Positions 28,684-38,156 of a DNA stretch of 64,000 nt are shown piece by piece. This stretch comes from Sphingomonas_Q fennica_A. GTDB lineage: Bacteria > Pseudomonadota > Alphaproteobacteria > Sphingomonadales > Sphingomonadaceae. The notes below the pieces were generated by a model. It was given only the letters and a program-made list of their open reading frames with translations, was not told the DNA's origin and ran no database searches. How positions within the stretch are numbered: position 1 is the first letter of the stretch; each line of letters opens with the position of its first letter. The stretch spans positions 120,545 to 184,544 of the forward strand of contig JAQIJD010000006.1 in NCBI GenBank assembly GCA_036946415.1, in the 5' to 3' direction. A program made the translations under genes and the position numbers.

Positions 28684-29591
28684 GCCGCCATCGCCCGCCA
28701 GCGCTCGTTGGTATGGACGTGCGCGCCGCCGCCCTCGCGGACGACCAGCATCGCCGCCGCGCCATGGGCATCGGCCAGCGCCAGCCCCTGATCGACGCCC
28801 AGGACGGTGACGGCGGTGGCGAGCGCATCGGCCATCATCGCCTCGCCATGGAGGATGGTGGCGGAGGCGATGCCGTTGGCGATCGGCCGGCCACTGCGCG
28901 GATCGATCGTGTGCGACAGGCCGTCCGCCCCCGCCCGCCGATAGTCGCCCGAGGTGGCGACGGCGAGGCCGGTGAGGCCGATCGTGACGGGGGGCAGGGC
29001 GAGGCCGGGGGGCAGTTCCACCGCCACCCACCACGGCTGCCCGTCCGGCTGGACGCCGATCCCGCGCAGCTCGCCGCCGATCTCGACCAGCATGTGGCGG
29101 ATGCCCAGTGCCGCCAGCGCGCCGGCGACGCGATCGACCGCATGGCCCTTGGCGATGCCCGACAGATCGAGCGCGACGCCGCCCGGCTGGCAGGCACGCC
29201 GCGCCGCCCGATCGAGCGCGATCCGCCGCGCATCGCCGGCCGTGCGCGCGGCGGCGACGGCGGCGGGATCGGGGCGGGGGCGGGGGCCGGCGGGGCCGAA
29301 CCCCCACAGGTCGACGAGCGCGCCCGCCCCCGGATCGAAGGCGCCGCCCGTCTCCGCCGCCAGCGCGATGCCGGTGGCGAGGACATGGAAGAAACCGGGC
29401 GACAGCGCCTGCCACGTTCCCGCGGGCGCGCGATTGAAGCGGGCGAGTTCGCTGCCCTCGATCCAGCCGCTCATCTCCGCGATCACCGCATCGCAGGCGG
29501 CGATCACTGCTGCCTCGACCTCGGCCGGCGGGCGATGCGTGGTGGCGCGGACGGACCATCCCGTCCCCATCGTCTCCCCCGCCAATGCCAC
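28680..29591 (-). CDS. apbE: FAD:protein FMN transferase ApbE
   Basis: Flavin transferase that attaches FMN to Thr/Ser of exported redox proteins. 303 aa from GTG 29591, chosen because GGGGAGG lies about seven bases upstream and the ApbE opening GETMGTGWSVRATTH follows directly. Core motifs: GGAFDPGAGALVDLWGFGP, DLSGIAKGHAVDRVA, VEIGGELRGIG, SHTIDPRSGRPIANGIAS and the metal site with MMADALATAV. No signal peptide is visible in this reading, so a cytoplasmic-facing or weakly exported form is possible; an upstream extension of about 27 codons overlapping DUF4198 exists. Its likely target in the operon is not identified. Confidence 0.88.
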   Translation of the reverse strand: MALAGETMGTGWSVRATTHRPPAEVEAAVIAACDAVIAEMSGWIEGSELARFNRAPAGTWQALSPGFFHVLATGIALAAETGGAFDPGAGALVDLWGFGPAGPRPRPDPAAVAAARTAGDARRIALDRAARRACQPGGVALDLSGIAKGHAVDRVAGALAALGIRHMLVEIGGELRGIGVQPDGQPWWVAVELPPGLALPPVTIGLTGLAVATSGDYRRAGADGLSHTIDPRSGRPIANGIASATILHGEAMMADALATAVTVLGVDQGLALADAHGAAAMLVVREGGGAHVHTNERWRAMAA

Positions 29592-29668
29592 GGCTGCGCC
29601 CTCCCCGCAGCCGGCGAGCGCCGCGGGATCGATCGTATCGGGCAGGAGGATGCTTGCGGCGGCGTCCG

Positions 29669-30475
29669 TCAGGGCTGGAGCACTTCGAACGTGGCGGTAT
29701 AGGTCAGCCGCCGGTCGGTGGCGCCGGGCACGGTCGTCGCCTTGTCGCTGGTGCCGGCGGAGAGCCAGTAGAGGCCGGCGCGCGGCCAGTCGATCCTCAC
29801 CTGGCCCTTGGCATCGGTGGTGTAGCTTTTCTCCTCCTGCGCGTCGCGATAGCGCTTGCCGTCCGGGATGACCGAGATTTCGAGGCCGGCGGCGGGCTTG
29901 CCATCCACCTGGAAGCCGAAGGTGGCGGGCTCGCCCGCGACGAGATCGTCGGGGTGGGTGATGGGTACGATCTCCAGCCCCTTGCCCGTCGGCTTCAGCA
30001 CCGTATCGGTCGGTGCGCCGAGCGTGACGAAGATGTCGTTGCGGCCGAGGCTTTCCATCACCTTCACCTCGGTCGCCCCGGCCGGGATCGCGCCAGCCAG
30101 CTTGTCCGGCGTCAGGCCGCGCGGCAGGCGCTGCGTTTCGCCGTTCAGCTTGTAGGAGCCGAACACGCCGTTGAACATCGTGCCGATCCGCCAGGTGCCG
30201 GGCTGCGTCAGATGCACGTCGAAGGTGGTGCGATAGCGGCCGCGCATCGCATTCTCGATCGCGCCGGCGCTGCCGTCGGGCTTCACGACCTTCATCATCT
30301 CGGGCGGCAGCGGCTGGTGATCGGCGACGAACACGTCGGTCGAGGCGGCGGCGTCCACCGTCACCCAGCCGTCCTGGCCGGAGACGGTGGTGGCGGACGG
30401 CTTCAGCCACGGATTGTGCGCCGAAGCGGCGGTGGCGAGGGCGAGGGGCAGGGTGGCGAGCAGCAGGCGGCGCAT
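29669..30475 (-). CDS. Periplasmic DUF4198 domain protein
   Basis: 268 aa with a clean signal peptide (MRRLLLATLPLALATAASAH, cleavage after ASA). The mature protein begins HNPWLKPS; His as the first mature residue followed by a beta-rich domain is typical of DUF4198/NikM-like metal-associated periplasmic proteins. Later segments include VFGSYKLNGE, GLEIVPITHPDDLVAGE and GLYWLSAGTSDK. Located between DUF2271 and apbE in the same operon. Binding of a metal through the N-terminal His is a family expectation, not shown here. Confidence 0.82.
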   Translation of the reverse strand: MRRLLLATLPLALATAASAHNPWLKPSATTVSGQDGWVTVDAAASTDVFVADHQPLPPEMMKVVKPDGSAGAIENAMRGRYRTTFDVHLTQPGTWRIGTMFNGVFGSYKLNGETQRLPRGLTPDKLAGAIPAGATEVKVMESLGRNDIFVTLGAPTDTVLKPTGKGLEIVPITHPDDLVAGEPATFGFQVDGKPAAGLEISVIPDGKRYRDAQEEKSYTTDAKGQVRIDWPRAGLYWLSAGTSDKATTVPGATDRRLTYTATFEVLQP

Positions 30476-30486
30476 CGGATGGTCCT

Positions 30487-30999
30487 TCAGGGCTTGATCG
30501 TGGCGGAGACGGCGCCGAGCTCGGTCGTGCCGGCGGCGCTGGCGGGGCGGGTGGCGGCCTTGCCGTTCCACGCGATCGGCACGCGCACGACTTCGCGCCC
30601 GCCCTCCTCGCGCGCGGCCTCGACCATCAGGTCGTACTGGCCGGGGGGGAGCGCGCCGAGGTTGAGCGAGCTCTTCTGCACGCCGGGCGCGCGGGTCGCA
30701 CCGGTGACGCCGGCGATCGGCAGCGTCGCGGTGCGGCCGGCCTTGCGCCACCAGCTGCGCAGGTCGCGCAGCCATTTGGTGCCGTCCTCGCGCTTCTTCT
30801 CGGTCTGATACCAGACGGCGACGTTGCGGACCGCCGGCTGGCCGGGCTGTTCCAGCCACATCGCCACATAGGGCCGGTGATATTCGGCCACCTTCAGCTG
30901 CGGCAGCGTGACCGACACGTCGATCGTGGCGGCCATCGCCGGCGCGGCGAACGTGCCCATGGCGGCGGCGGGCAGGGCCGTTCGGATACGGAGGCGCAT
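30487..30999 (-). CDS. Periplasmic DUF2271 domain protein
   Basis: 170 aa with a signal peptide (RTALPAAAMGTFAAPAMA) and a beta-rich domain: VSVTLPQLKVAEYHRPYVAMW, VRNVAVWYQ, KWLRDLRSWWRKAG and the closing PGQYDLMVEAAREEGGRE. The family commonly lies beside PepSY-associated membrane proteins, DUF4198 and ApbE, exactly as here. It is separated from the DUF4198 gene by 11 bases. Biochemical function is not known. Confidence 0.82.
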   Translation of the reverse strand: MRLRIRTALPAAAMGTFAAPAMAATIDVSVTLPQLKVAEYHRPYVAMWLEQPGQPAVRNVAVWYQTEKKREDGTKWLRDLRSWWRKAGRTATLPIAGVTGATRAPGVQKSSLNLGALPPGQYDLMVEAAREEGGREVVRVPIAWNGKAATRPASAAGTTELGAVSATIKP

Positions 31000-31010
31000 G
31001 GATGATCCCT

Positions 31011-31652
31011 CTAGTGGATGAAGAGCAAGGCGATGACGACTGGCAGCAGCAGGCCGAAGCCCACCACCGGCCATGTGGCCGGGCGCTGCCGCCCGTGCAG
31101 CTGGAGGAGGAGCAGCCCGGTGATCGAAAAGACGATCGCGGCGGCGGCCAGCACGTCGATGAACCAGAACCATGCGTCGCCGGCGTTTCGGCCCTTGTGC
31201 AGGTCGTTCAGGTAGCTGATCCAGCCGCGATCGGTCGCCTCGTAGGTCGCCTCGCCGGTCAGCCGGTCGATGGCGAGCGTCGCATCGCCGCCGGGGCGGG
31301 GGAGATCGAGGAACAGCTCGTCCGCGCTCCATTCGGCCGCGCGGCCGGCGGGCAGATCGACGGCGAGAGCGGTCGAGAGCGCCGCGGCGACGGCGGCGGG
31401 CAGCGGGCGCTTGCCCTCGTCCTCACCGGCGATGGCGCGGCGCAGCGCGGCGGGCAGGATGACGGTGCGGGTGGCGACGACGGGTTCGGCGGCGATGCTG
31501 CCGGCATGGTTGAGCGTGATGCCGGTGGCGGCGAACAGCAGCATCCCGGCCAGCGCCAGCCCGGAACTGATCCAGTGCCAGCGGTGGAGATGCTTCAGCC
31601 AGAAGCTGCGCCGCCGCTGGCTTGCGATCGCGTGAAGTGCGTCGTCCGACAT
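31011..31652 (-). CDS. PepSY-associated transmembrane protein
   Basis: 213 aa. An N-terminal cytoplasmic head leads into a His-rich membrane segment (FWLKHLHRWHWISSGLALAG), then a periplasmic domain and two C-terminal segments (FWFIDVLAAAAIVFSITGLLLL, VVGFGLLLPVVIALLFIH). NDLHKGRNAGDAWFWFID is the signature of PepSY-TM proteins, which carry haem or pass electrons across the membrane in iron-reduction systems. First gene of the operon, preceded by a Fur-box-like site. Confidence 0.85.
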   Translation of the reverse strand: MSDDALHAIASQRRRSFWLKHLHRWHWISSGLALAGMLLFAATGITLNHAGSIAAEPVVATRTVILPAALRRAIAGEDEGKRPLPAAVAAALSTALAVDLPAGRAAEWSADELFLDLPRPGGDATLAIDRLTGEATYEATDRGWISYLNDLHKGRNAGDAWFWFIDVLAAAAIVFSITGLLLLQLHGRQRPATWPVVGFGLLLPVVIALLFIH

Positions 31653-31683
31653 GCCGCCCCGTTTCCCTCGGAGTCCGCATAGC

Positions 31684-31702
31684 GCGAACGATTCTCAACC
31701 GC
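31684..31702 (-). promoter_or_regulatory. Fur-box-like site upstream of the PepSY operon
   Basis: On the minus strand it reads GCGGTTGAGAATCGTTCGC, sharing the TGAGAATC-TTC core of proteobacterial Fur boxes. It lies 30-50 bases ahead of the PepSY gene. Adjacent palindromes GCAACTAAGTTGC (31701-31713) and TTGCGA-N5-TCGCAA (31710-31726) may be additional protein sites. Supports iron control of the operon. Confidence 0.45.
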
Positions 31703-31733
31703 AACTAAGTTGCGAGACATTCGCAAGATGAGG

Positions 31734-34700
31734 TCACTTCAACAGGATGCGCGCCTGGCTGGCCATCTGCGCCAGCATAGCCGCCGACAGCGCCGGCTGC
31801 GCCCGGATGCGCGCGACCAGCGTTCGGAACTGGGCGATGCGCGGCTGTTCGGCGGCGAGCCACGCCTCGACCGCCGCGAGCGGATCGCCAGCCGGCTGGC
31901 GCGACAGGAAGTCGATGCGGAGTTGCTCGAACTCGCGGACGAGGCCGGCGACCAGCAAGCGCTCCCACGGATCGATGGGGGTGAGGCGGAGGGCGGCGGC
32001 ATGCGCCCAGTCGATCGCCAGCGCCTCGCCCAGCCGGGCGTAGGCGCGCGCCGCGGCGATCTCGTCCAGCCCGCTGTCGGCGGCAAGTGCGGCGATGCCG
32101 ATCGCCCCGTCGAGCGCGGCGGTGGAGACCATGCCGGCGGCGATGCCGGCGGGGGCCCCGATTTCCGCCAGCCGCGCCGCCAGCGCCTCGGACAGCGCGC
32201 GCGCCTCGCCACCCAGCAGACCGTCCAGATCGTCGCGCATCCGGTCGATGCCGGGGGTGAGCCGTTCGACGCAGGCTTCGGGCGTCAGCGAAGTGGGGGC
32301 GGCGCGCAGCATGTCGGCGGTGTGGAGGCGGGCGATCCGTGCGGCGATGTCGAGCAAAGCGAGGCGCGCATCCTCGGCCAGCGCCGCCCCCTCGATCGCG
32401 GCGAACAGCGCCTCGAAGCCGAACAGCCGGTCGACCGCGGCATAGGCCGAGGCGACCTGCGCCAACCCGGCGCCTTCCTCCTCCGCCAGCTCGAACGGCG
32501 CCGCCAGCCCGAGCCGGTTGACGGTGCGGTTGGCGAGCTTGGTGGCGACGATCGCGCCGGCCAGGCGGTGCGCGTCGATGGCGGCGGTGAAGCGCGCCTG
32601 CATCGCGGGCGGAAAGGCGGCGTGGAGCATCGGCCGCAGCAGCGGTTCGTCCGCCAGCGGCCCCGCCTCGATCGCCGCTTGCAGCGCCAGCTTGCCGTGG
32701 GAGAGGAGGATGGCGAGTTCGGGCCGCGTCAGCCCCTGCCCGTCCTGCCCGCGCCGGGCGAGCATGTCGTTGGCGGCGAGGCCGTCGACCGCGCGATCGA
32801 TCCGCCCGGCCTGTTCCAGCGTCTCGATCACCCGCACCTGCGCGGGCAGCGCCGCGGCCCCGCCGCGTTCGGCCAGCGACAGGCTGAGCGTCTGGAGGCG
32901 GTTGTCCTCCAGCACCAGCGCCGCCACGTCGTCGGTCATCTCGCGCAGCAGCGCGTTGCGATCGTCGATCGCGAGGCGGCCTTCGGCGACCTCGCGGTTG
33001 AGCGCGATCTTGATGTTCACCTCATTGTCCGAACAATCGACGCCGGCCGAATTGTCGATGAAGTCGGTGTTGATCCGCCCGCCGGCGAGCGCGAAGGCGA
33101 TGCGCGCCGCCTGCGTGACGCCCAGGTTGGCGCCCTCGCCGATCGCGGTGCAGCGCAGATCCTCGGCATCGACGCGGAGCGCATCGTTGGCCGGATCGCC
33201 GACATCGCCGTTGGCCTGCGCACGCGCCTTCACATAGGTGCCGATGCCGCCGAACCAGAGGAGATCGACCGGCGCCTTCAGGATCGCCGCTATCAGCCCG
33301 GCGGGATCGAGCGTCTCCGCCTCCACCCCCAGCGCCGCGCGCACCTGCGGCGTCAGCGGGATCGCCTTCTGCGTGCGGGCGAAGACGCCGCCGCCGGCCG
33401 AGATCAGCGCCGGATCGTAATCCGCCCAGGACGAGCGCGGCAGCGCGAACAGCCGCTCCCGCTCGGCGAAGGAGGCGGCGGGATCGGGATTGGGATCGAG
33501 GAAGATGTGCCGGTGATCGAAGGCGGCGACGATCTTGAGCGTCCGCGACAGCAGCATGCCGTTGCCGAACACGTCGCCCGACATGTCGCCGCAGCCGGCG
33601 ACGCGCACCGGATCGGCCTCGACGTCCACTCCGCGTTCGGCGAAATGGCGCTGGACGGAGACCCACGCGCCGCGCGCGGTGATGCCCATCGCCTTGTGGT
33701 CGTAGCCCTGGCTGCCGCCGCTGGCGAAGGCATCGCCCAGCCAGAAGCCGCGGTCCTCGGCGATGGCATTGGCCACGTCCGAGAAGGTGGCGGTGCCCTT
33801 GTCGGCGGCGACGACGAAATAGGGATCGTCGTCGTCGCGGATCGTCACCCCGTCGGGATGGACGACCGCGCCTTCGACCAGATTGTCGGTGACGGACAGC
33901 AGCGTGCGGATGAAGATGCGATAGGCCTCGGTCCCCTCCGCCAGCCAGGCATCGCGATCGCCGGGGGCGGGCAATTGCTTGGGGTAGAAACCGCCTTTGG
34001 CGCCGGTCGGCACGATCACCGCATTCTTGACCACCTGCGCCTTCATCAGGCCCAGGATCTCGGTGCGGAAATCGTCGCGCCGGTCGGACCAGCGCAGGCC
34101 GCCGCGCGCGATTGGCCCGCCGCGCAAATGGATGCCCTCGACCCGCGGACTGTAGACCCAGATCTCGCGCCACGGCACCGGCCGCGGCAGGCCGGGCACG
34201 GCGGTGCTGTCCAGCTTGAACGCCAGCGCTTCCTCAGCGGCCGGGGAGAAAGCGTTGGTGCGCAGCGTCGCCAGGATCAGCGCCTTGAGGCGACGCAGGA
34301 TGCGATCGTCGTCGATCGCCGCCACCGCGACGAGCGCCGCGTCGATCTCGTCCTCCGCCGCGGCCGCCGCCGCATCGTCGCGGCCGGCGGGATCGTGGCG
34401 GGCATCGAACAGGCGGACGAGGCCCGCGGTGATCGCAGGCGAGCGTATCAGCGCCTCGGCCACGGTCGAGAGGCTGTAGGAGAGGCGCGCCTGTCGCAGG
34501 TATCGGAACCAGGCGCGGAACAGCGTGACGCCGCGCTGGTCCAGCCCCGCGCCGATCATCAGCGCGTTCAGCGCATCGTTTTCGGCGCGGCCTTCCAGCA
34601 CCGCGGCGATCGCCGCCTCCACCGCCTCGGCACGGGCGAGCAGCGCGTCGGCCTCCTGCGCATCGGCCAGTTCGAGCGCGAATTCGTGGATCGCGCCGGC

Positions 34701-36368
34701 ACGCCCCTCGTCCAGCGCGGTCGGCACCTCCTCCAGCACGCGGAACCCGAAATTCTCGAACGCCGGCACCGCCTCGGACAGGGCCAGCACGCCTTCGATG
34801 CGATAGACGGTGAGGCGCAGGCGGGTGGGTGCATCGGTGGCGAGGCGATGGATGCGCACGCCGCGGCCCGCCCCCTCCAATCGGGCGAGGCGCAGGATAT
34901 CCGCCGCGGCCTCCGCCGCATCGCGGCGGGTCCGATAGGCGGGGGGGAAGGCGGCCGCCCATTGCAGCGCGAGGCGTGCCGCACGCTGCGTGCCGACGCC
35001 GTCCGCCAGATGGCCCTCGACCGCCGCCGTCCAGCCGCGCAGCATCGCCGACACCGCCTGATCGAGCGCCGCCTCGTCCGCCGGCGGCGCATCCTGCGGA
35101 CGATCGATGGTGAAGCGGATGAGCGCGAGATCGCCCTCGTCCACGTCGATCGCCCAGGCCGAGGGCAGCGCCCCCACCGCGCCGCCGATCAGCCGGCCGA
35201 TGGCGACGCGCCGGTCGGTCGATACCTCGTCGCGCGGCAGCCAGACGAAGGCGAAGGTCTGGCGGCCGAGGATGTCGGTGGCGAGCGCCAGCTTGGGCCG
35301 CGGCCGATCCGCCAGCGACATCGCCGCCAGCGCCAGCCGTTCCAGCACGAGCGGTGCGAAGCCGCTGAGCAGATCGTGCGGCAAGGCGGACAGCGCGTGG
35401 CGCAGCGCCTTGCCGGCATGGCCCTGCGGATCGAAGCCGTATTTCTCGCCCAGCGTCGCGAGGCGCCGGCGCAGCACCGGCACCTTCTCGGACGGGGCAC
35501 GCAGCGCGGCACTCGTCCACAGGCCGGCGTGGATCGACAGACCCGCCACCTGCCCGTCCGCCCCGCGCCGCGGCACCACGACCAGATCGAGCGGCGCGCG
35601 CCGGTGGACCGATCCGATCCGGTCCGCCTTCAGCAGCAGCGGCCCGGCCGCCCCTTCCGCGAAGCGGCGGAAGGCGGCGAGACGCGCGGTCGGCGTCCAC
35701 AACGGCGGCTCGGCGCTGCGGGCGAGGAGGCCGGCCGCTTCGGTCTGCCGGCCCTCGCGATCCTCCACCGCATGGGCGAGGAAGGTGAAATTGCCCTCGG
35801 CGAACCAGCGCAGCAGCGCCGCCCCCTCGTCGTCGTCCAGCCGCTCGGCATCCTCCGCCATCGCCCGGCGCAGCGCCGCCCAGTCCGCCACCGCCACGCG
35901 CACGTCGGCCAGCACCGCATGCAGCGCGGTCTCCAGCGCGCGGCGGGCGCGGGCGTCGGCGCGCTCCACCTCCATATAGACCATCGATTCGCGGCGTTCG
36001 CCGGCGCTGTCGGCAGGCAGCAGCGCCTGCAATACGCCCCCCGCGTCGCGCCGGACGGTGACGACGGGATGGAGCAGGCGGTGGATGTGCAGGCCATGCT
36101 CGCCGAGCGTCGCGGCGATGCTGTCGACGAGGAACGGCATGTCGTCGTTGACGATCGCGAGGCGCATCCGCCGCCCCGCGGCATCGGCGCCGAGCGATTC
36201 GAGCGCGATCGCGGCTTCCCCGCGCGGGCGGACCGCCGCCGCCTGCGCGACGAACGCGCCCGCCGCCTCGGCCGCCGGCCCGTCCAGCCCCAGCGCCTCG
36301 CCGGGCAGCGCATCGGCCACCAGCGCCGCGGCGATCGCGCGGGCGACGGTCTGGGGTTCACTGGCCAT
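31734..36368 (-). CDS. gdhB: NAD-specific glutamate dehydrogenase, large (about 170-180 kDa) type
   Basis: Oxidises glutamate to 2-oxoglutarate and ammonia with NAD. 1544 aa, the giant L-180-type class found in proteobacteria. An N-terminal ACT-like regulatory region (RLAIVNDDMPFLVDSIAATL) and long helical region precede the catalytic domain with LRWSDRRDDFRTEILGLMKAQ (shown in part: GGLRWSDRRDDFRTE), the substrate lysine region PTGAKGGFYPKQLP, GSQGYDHKAMGITARGAW and GGIGTYVKARAQ. Start ATG 36368 has GGAGG nine bases upstream; an ATG 27 codons earlier lacks one. It is a single-gene unit. The gene symbol follows the Pseudomonas name for this class. Confidence 0.95.
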   Translation of the reverse strand: MASEPQTVARAIAAALVADALPGEALGLDGPAAEAAGAFVAQAAAVRPRGEAAIALESLGADAAGRRMRLAIVNDDMPFLVDSIAATLGEHGLHIHRLLHPVVTVRRDAGGVLQALLPADSAGERRESMVYMEVERADARARRALETALHAVLADVRVAVADWAALRRAMAEDAERLDDDEGAALLRWFAEGNFTFLAHAVEDREGRQTEAAGLLARSAEPPLWTPTARLAAFRRFAEGAAGPLLLKADRIGSVHRRAPLDLVVVPRRGADGQVAGLSIHAGLWTSAALRAPSEKVPVLRRRLATLGEKYGFDPQGHAGKALRHALSALPHDLLSGFAPLVLERLALAAMSLADRPRPKLALATDILGRQTFAFVWLPRDEVSTDRRVAIGRLIGGAVGALPSAWAIDVDEGDLALIRFTIDRPQDAPPADEAALDQAVSAMLRGWTAAVEGHLADGVGTQRAARLALQWAAAFPPAYRTRRDAAEAAADILRLARLEGAGRGVRIHRLATDAPTRLRLTVYRIEGVLALSEAVPAFENFGFRVLEEVPTALDEGRAGAIHEFALELADAQEADALLARAEAVEAAIAAVLEGRAENDALNALMIGAGLDQRGVTLFRAWFRYLRQARLSYSLSTVAEALIRSPAITAGLVRLFDARHDPAGRDDAAAAAAEDEIDAALVAVAAIDDDRILRRLKALILATLRTNAFSPAAEEALAFKLDSTAVPGLPRPVPWREIWVYSPRVEGIHLRGGPIARGGLRWSDRRDDFRTEILGLMKAQVVKNAVIVPTGAKGGFYPKQLPAPGDRDAWLAEGTEAYRIFIRTLLSVTDNLVEGAVVHPDGVTIRDDDDPYFVVAADKGTATFSDVANAIAEDRGFWLGDAFASGGSQGYDHKAMGITARGAWVSVQRHFAERGVDVEADPVRVAGCGDMSGDVFGNGMLLSRTLKIVAAFDHRHIFLDPNPDPAASFAERERLFALPRSSWADYDPALISAGGGVFARTQKAIPLTPQVRAALGVEAETLDPAGLIAAILKAPVDLLWFGGIGTYVKARAQANGDVGDPANDALRVDAEDLRCTAIGEGANLGVTQAARIAFALAGGRINTDFIDNSAGVDCSDNEVNIKIALNREVAEGRLAIDDRNALLREMTDDVAALVLEDNRLQTLSLSLAERGGAAALPAQVRVIETLEQAGRIDRAVDGLAANDMLARRGQDGQGLTRPELAILLSHGKLALQAAIEAGPLADEPLLRPMLHAAFPPAMQARFTAAIDAHRLAGAIVATKLANRTVNRLGLAAPFELAEEEGAGLAQVASAYAAVDRLFGFEALFAAIEGAALAEDARLALLDIAARIARLHTADMLRAAPTSLTPEACVERLTPGIDRMRDDLDGLLGGEARALSEALAARLAEIGAPAGIAAGMVSTAALDGAIGIAALAADSGLDEIAAARAYARLGEALAIDWAHAAALRLTPIDPWERLLVAGLVREFEQLRIDFLSRQPAGDPLAAVEAWLAAEQPRIAQFRTLVARIRAQPALSAAMLAQMASQARILLK

Positions 36369-36884
36369 CGATCGACATCCTCCGGCATGGGCGCGCACCG
36401 CCGCGCCTCGCATGTCCGGCAGGCCATGCGCCGCGCGGACGAGAGGCACAAGCGCGGGGGCGCGCCGGTCGTTCCGGACGGGGCGGGGCGGGGGGCGGAG
36501 GCGGGCGGCCCCGAGGACGCGTTCGGCCGTGATCGGATCGGGGGCCGAGGCCTGTGGTTCCCGCGCAGACCGATCTCACTTAATGGTTGGTCGCGGCGGG
36601 CCGACCATCCGCCACGTCATTACCGGGGGGGGCGGTTCCTGCCCGGTGGGTCGGATCGCCTGGCATCAGGCGGTTCGGCCGATTGCGGCCGCGTGATGCC
36701 CTCAGGCGGGACTTACGCCTATCCGGAATTCGGTCCGCTGGCGTGCCGTCGCCAGCAGATCGCACTTTGCCGGATCATCCGCCAGCCGCCGGCCCGTGCC
36801 GATATCGCCTTCCGGCCGGTCCGGGGGCGGGATGGGCCGTCGGCGGCCGGGGTTGGGCCGGTGCCCTCGCCGATGGTCGGGGCG
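36369..36884. other. Non-coding stretch between glutamate dehydrogenase and PAS protein genes
   Basis: About 515 bp between two minus-strand genes. It should hold the dehydrogenase promoter. Open frames on both strands here are Pro/Arg/Gly-rich and look like GC-rich noise. No clear terminator with a T-run, RNA gene or repeat was seen. Confidence 0.5.
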
Positions 36885-37715
36885 TCAGGCGGCGCGGGCG
36901 GCGGCGGCCAGCGCCGGGCCGTCGGCCGGCAGCGTCGCGATCACCGCGAGCGATCCGTCCGGCGCGCGGCGGGCGACCAGCAGCACGAATTCCTCGTCGC
37001 CCGGTGGATCGACGCGGGCGGCGCCGATCGACGGCCGGTCGCGCAGGTAGCGGCGGTCATATTCCTCCTGCGCGAGCGGGAAGGGCGCGATCGGGGCGGC
37101 GGGCCGCACCATCGGCCGGGTGCGGACCTGCTCAATCGCGTCCTGCATGTCCGCGGTCACGTCGTCGGCGGCGGCGAGCTTCCAATTGACGATCCCGCAG
37201 ACGTGATCGATCGCGACACCGTCGGTCGAGAAGGGCAGCATCACCCCGCGATAGAGCGTCGCCTCGCCATAGGCGCCGACATATTCGGCCTCGATGCCGA
37301 CGGGCGCGCTATGGCCCGCGATATCGGCGTGGCGCGCCGTCATCCGCTGGACGAGCGAGCCGGGGGGGATATCAGCGATGGCCGGCTGGGCGGCGGCATC
37401 CAGCCCGGCTTCGGCCCGGAGCGCGCGGCCGATGTAGAGGATCTCGGGGTTCCCCGCCGCCGCATCGCCCGCGGGGTAGCGCAGGATGACGGCGCGGGGC
37501 AGGAATTCGGCCAGTTCGGGCGCGCTCAGATCCCGCGCATGGGGAAAGGCGCGGCCGGCGCGCAGCCGCGCCCAGCGATTGTAGGCGCGGACGTGGACGC
37601 GCCGTTCGGACTGGAGGATGGAGAGCGGTGCGTGCGGGCCGCGATCGGCGTCCGCGCTACAGCTATCCGCGAACGCGGCCTCACCGTCGTCGTCCGGCTG
37701 CCAGTCCCGCTCCAT
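36885..37715 (-). CDS. PAS-domain protein (PAS_5-like)
   Basis: 276 aa cytoplasmic protein. The central region (about residues 45-190) reads RAYNRWARLRAGRAFPHARD, LSAPELAEFLPRAVILRYPAG and YIGRALRAEAGLD, the arrangement of alphaproteobacterial stand-alone PAS_5 proteins thought to sense small ligands or redox state. There is no kinase, HTH or output domain. Start ATG 37715 (MERDWQPDDDG) is preferred over an upstream in-frame start that would run into a basic low-complexity stretch. It lies next to tRNA-Thr, outside the accessory region. Confidence 0.65.
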   Translation of the reverse strand: MERDWQPDDDGEAAFADSCSADADRGPHAPLSILQSERRVHVRAYNRWARLRAGRAFPHARDLSAPELAEFLPRAVILRYPAGDAAAGNPEILYIGRALRAEAGLDAAAQPAIADIPPGSLVQRMTARHADIAGHSAPVGIEAEYVGAYGEATLYRGVMLPFSTDGVAIDHVCGIVNWKLAAADDVTADMQDAIEQVRTRPMVRPAAPIAPFPLAQEEYDRRYLRDRPSIGAARVDPPGDEEFVLLVARRAPDGSLAVIATLPADGPALAAAARAA

Positions 37716-37839
37716 CGCCCGCTCCCCAAGGGCCGAGGCGGCCCGATCCTGTGCGGGGATAGACGCCCGATGGTTGACGAAGCGTAAACAGCATAGCCGT
37801 TGCACCCGCACGCCCGCGATGCTAGGAGAGCGCCGCCCG

Positions 37840-37915
37840 CCGCCTTAGCTCAGCTGGTAGAGCATCGCATTCGTAATGCGAGGGTCACAGGTTCGAGTCC
37901 TGTAGGCGGCACCAC
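37840..37915 (+). tRNA. tRNA-Thr (anticodon CGT)
   Basis: Full cloverleaf: acceptor GCCGCCT pairs with AGGCGGC, the D-arm is GCTC-AGCTGGTA-GAGC, the anticodon stem TCGCA/TGCGA encloses loop TTCGTAA (anticodon CGT, reading ACG), the T-arm is ACAGG-TTCGAGT-CCTGT, and ACCA is encoded at the 3' end. Reads Thr codons. The accessory region with recombinases begins immediately downstream, so its 3' end is a plausible integration site. Confidence 0.96.
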
Positions 37916-38110
37916 TCTCCCCTCATAAAATCGTAGATTTCGTCTCTTGTCCTGTGGCAGAGATTTATGCCGTCTTTGCAATGGGTTGCGAGGGCGACGT
38001 ATGCCGGTCTGCTTTCGGAGACGGTTTGGTCCGTTGATAGCCCTAAAAGCCGGCGCGATATCTCCGCCGGCCGAGTTGGTGGACCCGAAAACTTCGTCGT
38101 TCCAATGAGT

Positions 38111-38129
38111 GCGGGGCCGAAGGCCCCGC
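38111..38129. other. Perfect GC hairpin downstream of the recombinase gene
   Basis: GCGGGGCC-GAA-GGCCCCGC, an eight-base perfect stem with three-base loop, 28 bases past the recombinase stop. No T-tract on either side, so a terminator is possible but not assured; a recombination-site structure is an alternative. Confidence 0.4.
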
Positions 38130-38156
38130 ATGATCGACTATCGATAGCTCTACGCT

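Noticed and set aside
36587..37189. 200-codon plus-strand frame upstream of and into the PAS gene
   Set aside because: Arg/Pro/Gly-rich shadow; the minus-strand PAS protein explains the overlapping part.
31710..37787. Open reading frame of more than 2000 codons antisense to the glutamate dehydrogenase gene
   Set aside because: It is Arg/Gly/Asp-rich, spans gene boundaries and mirrors the third-position GC bias of the real gene.
37892..37915. tRNA-Thr 3' end as attachment-site core
   Set aside because: No second copy was found elsewhere in the window, so an att pair cannot be claimed.
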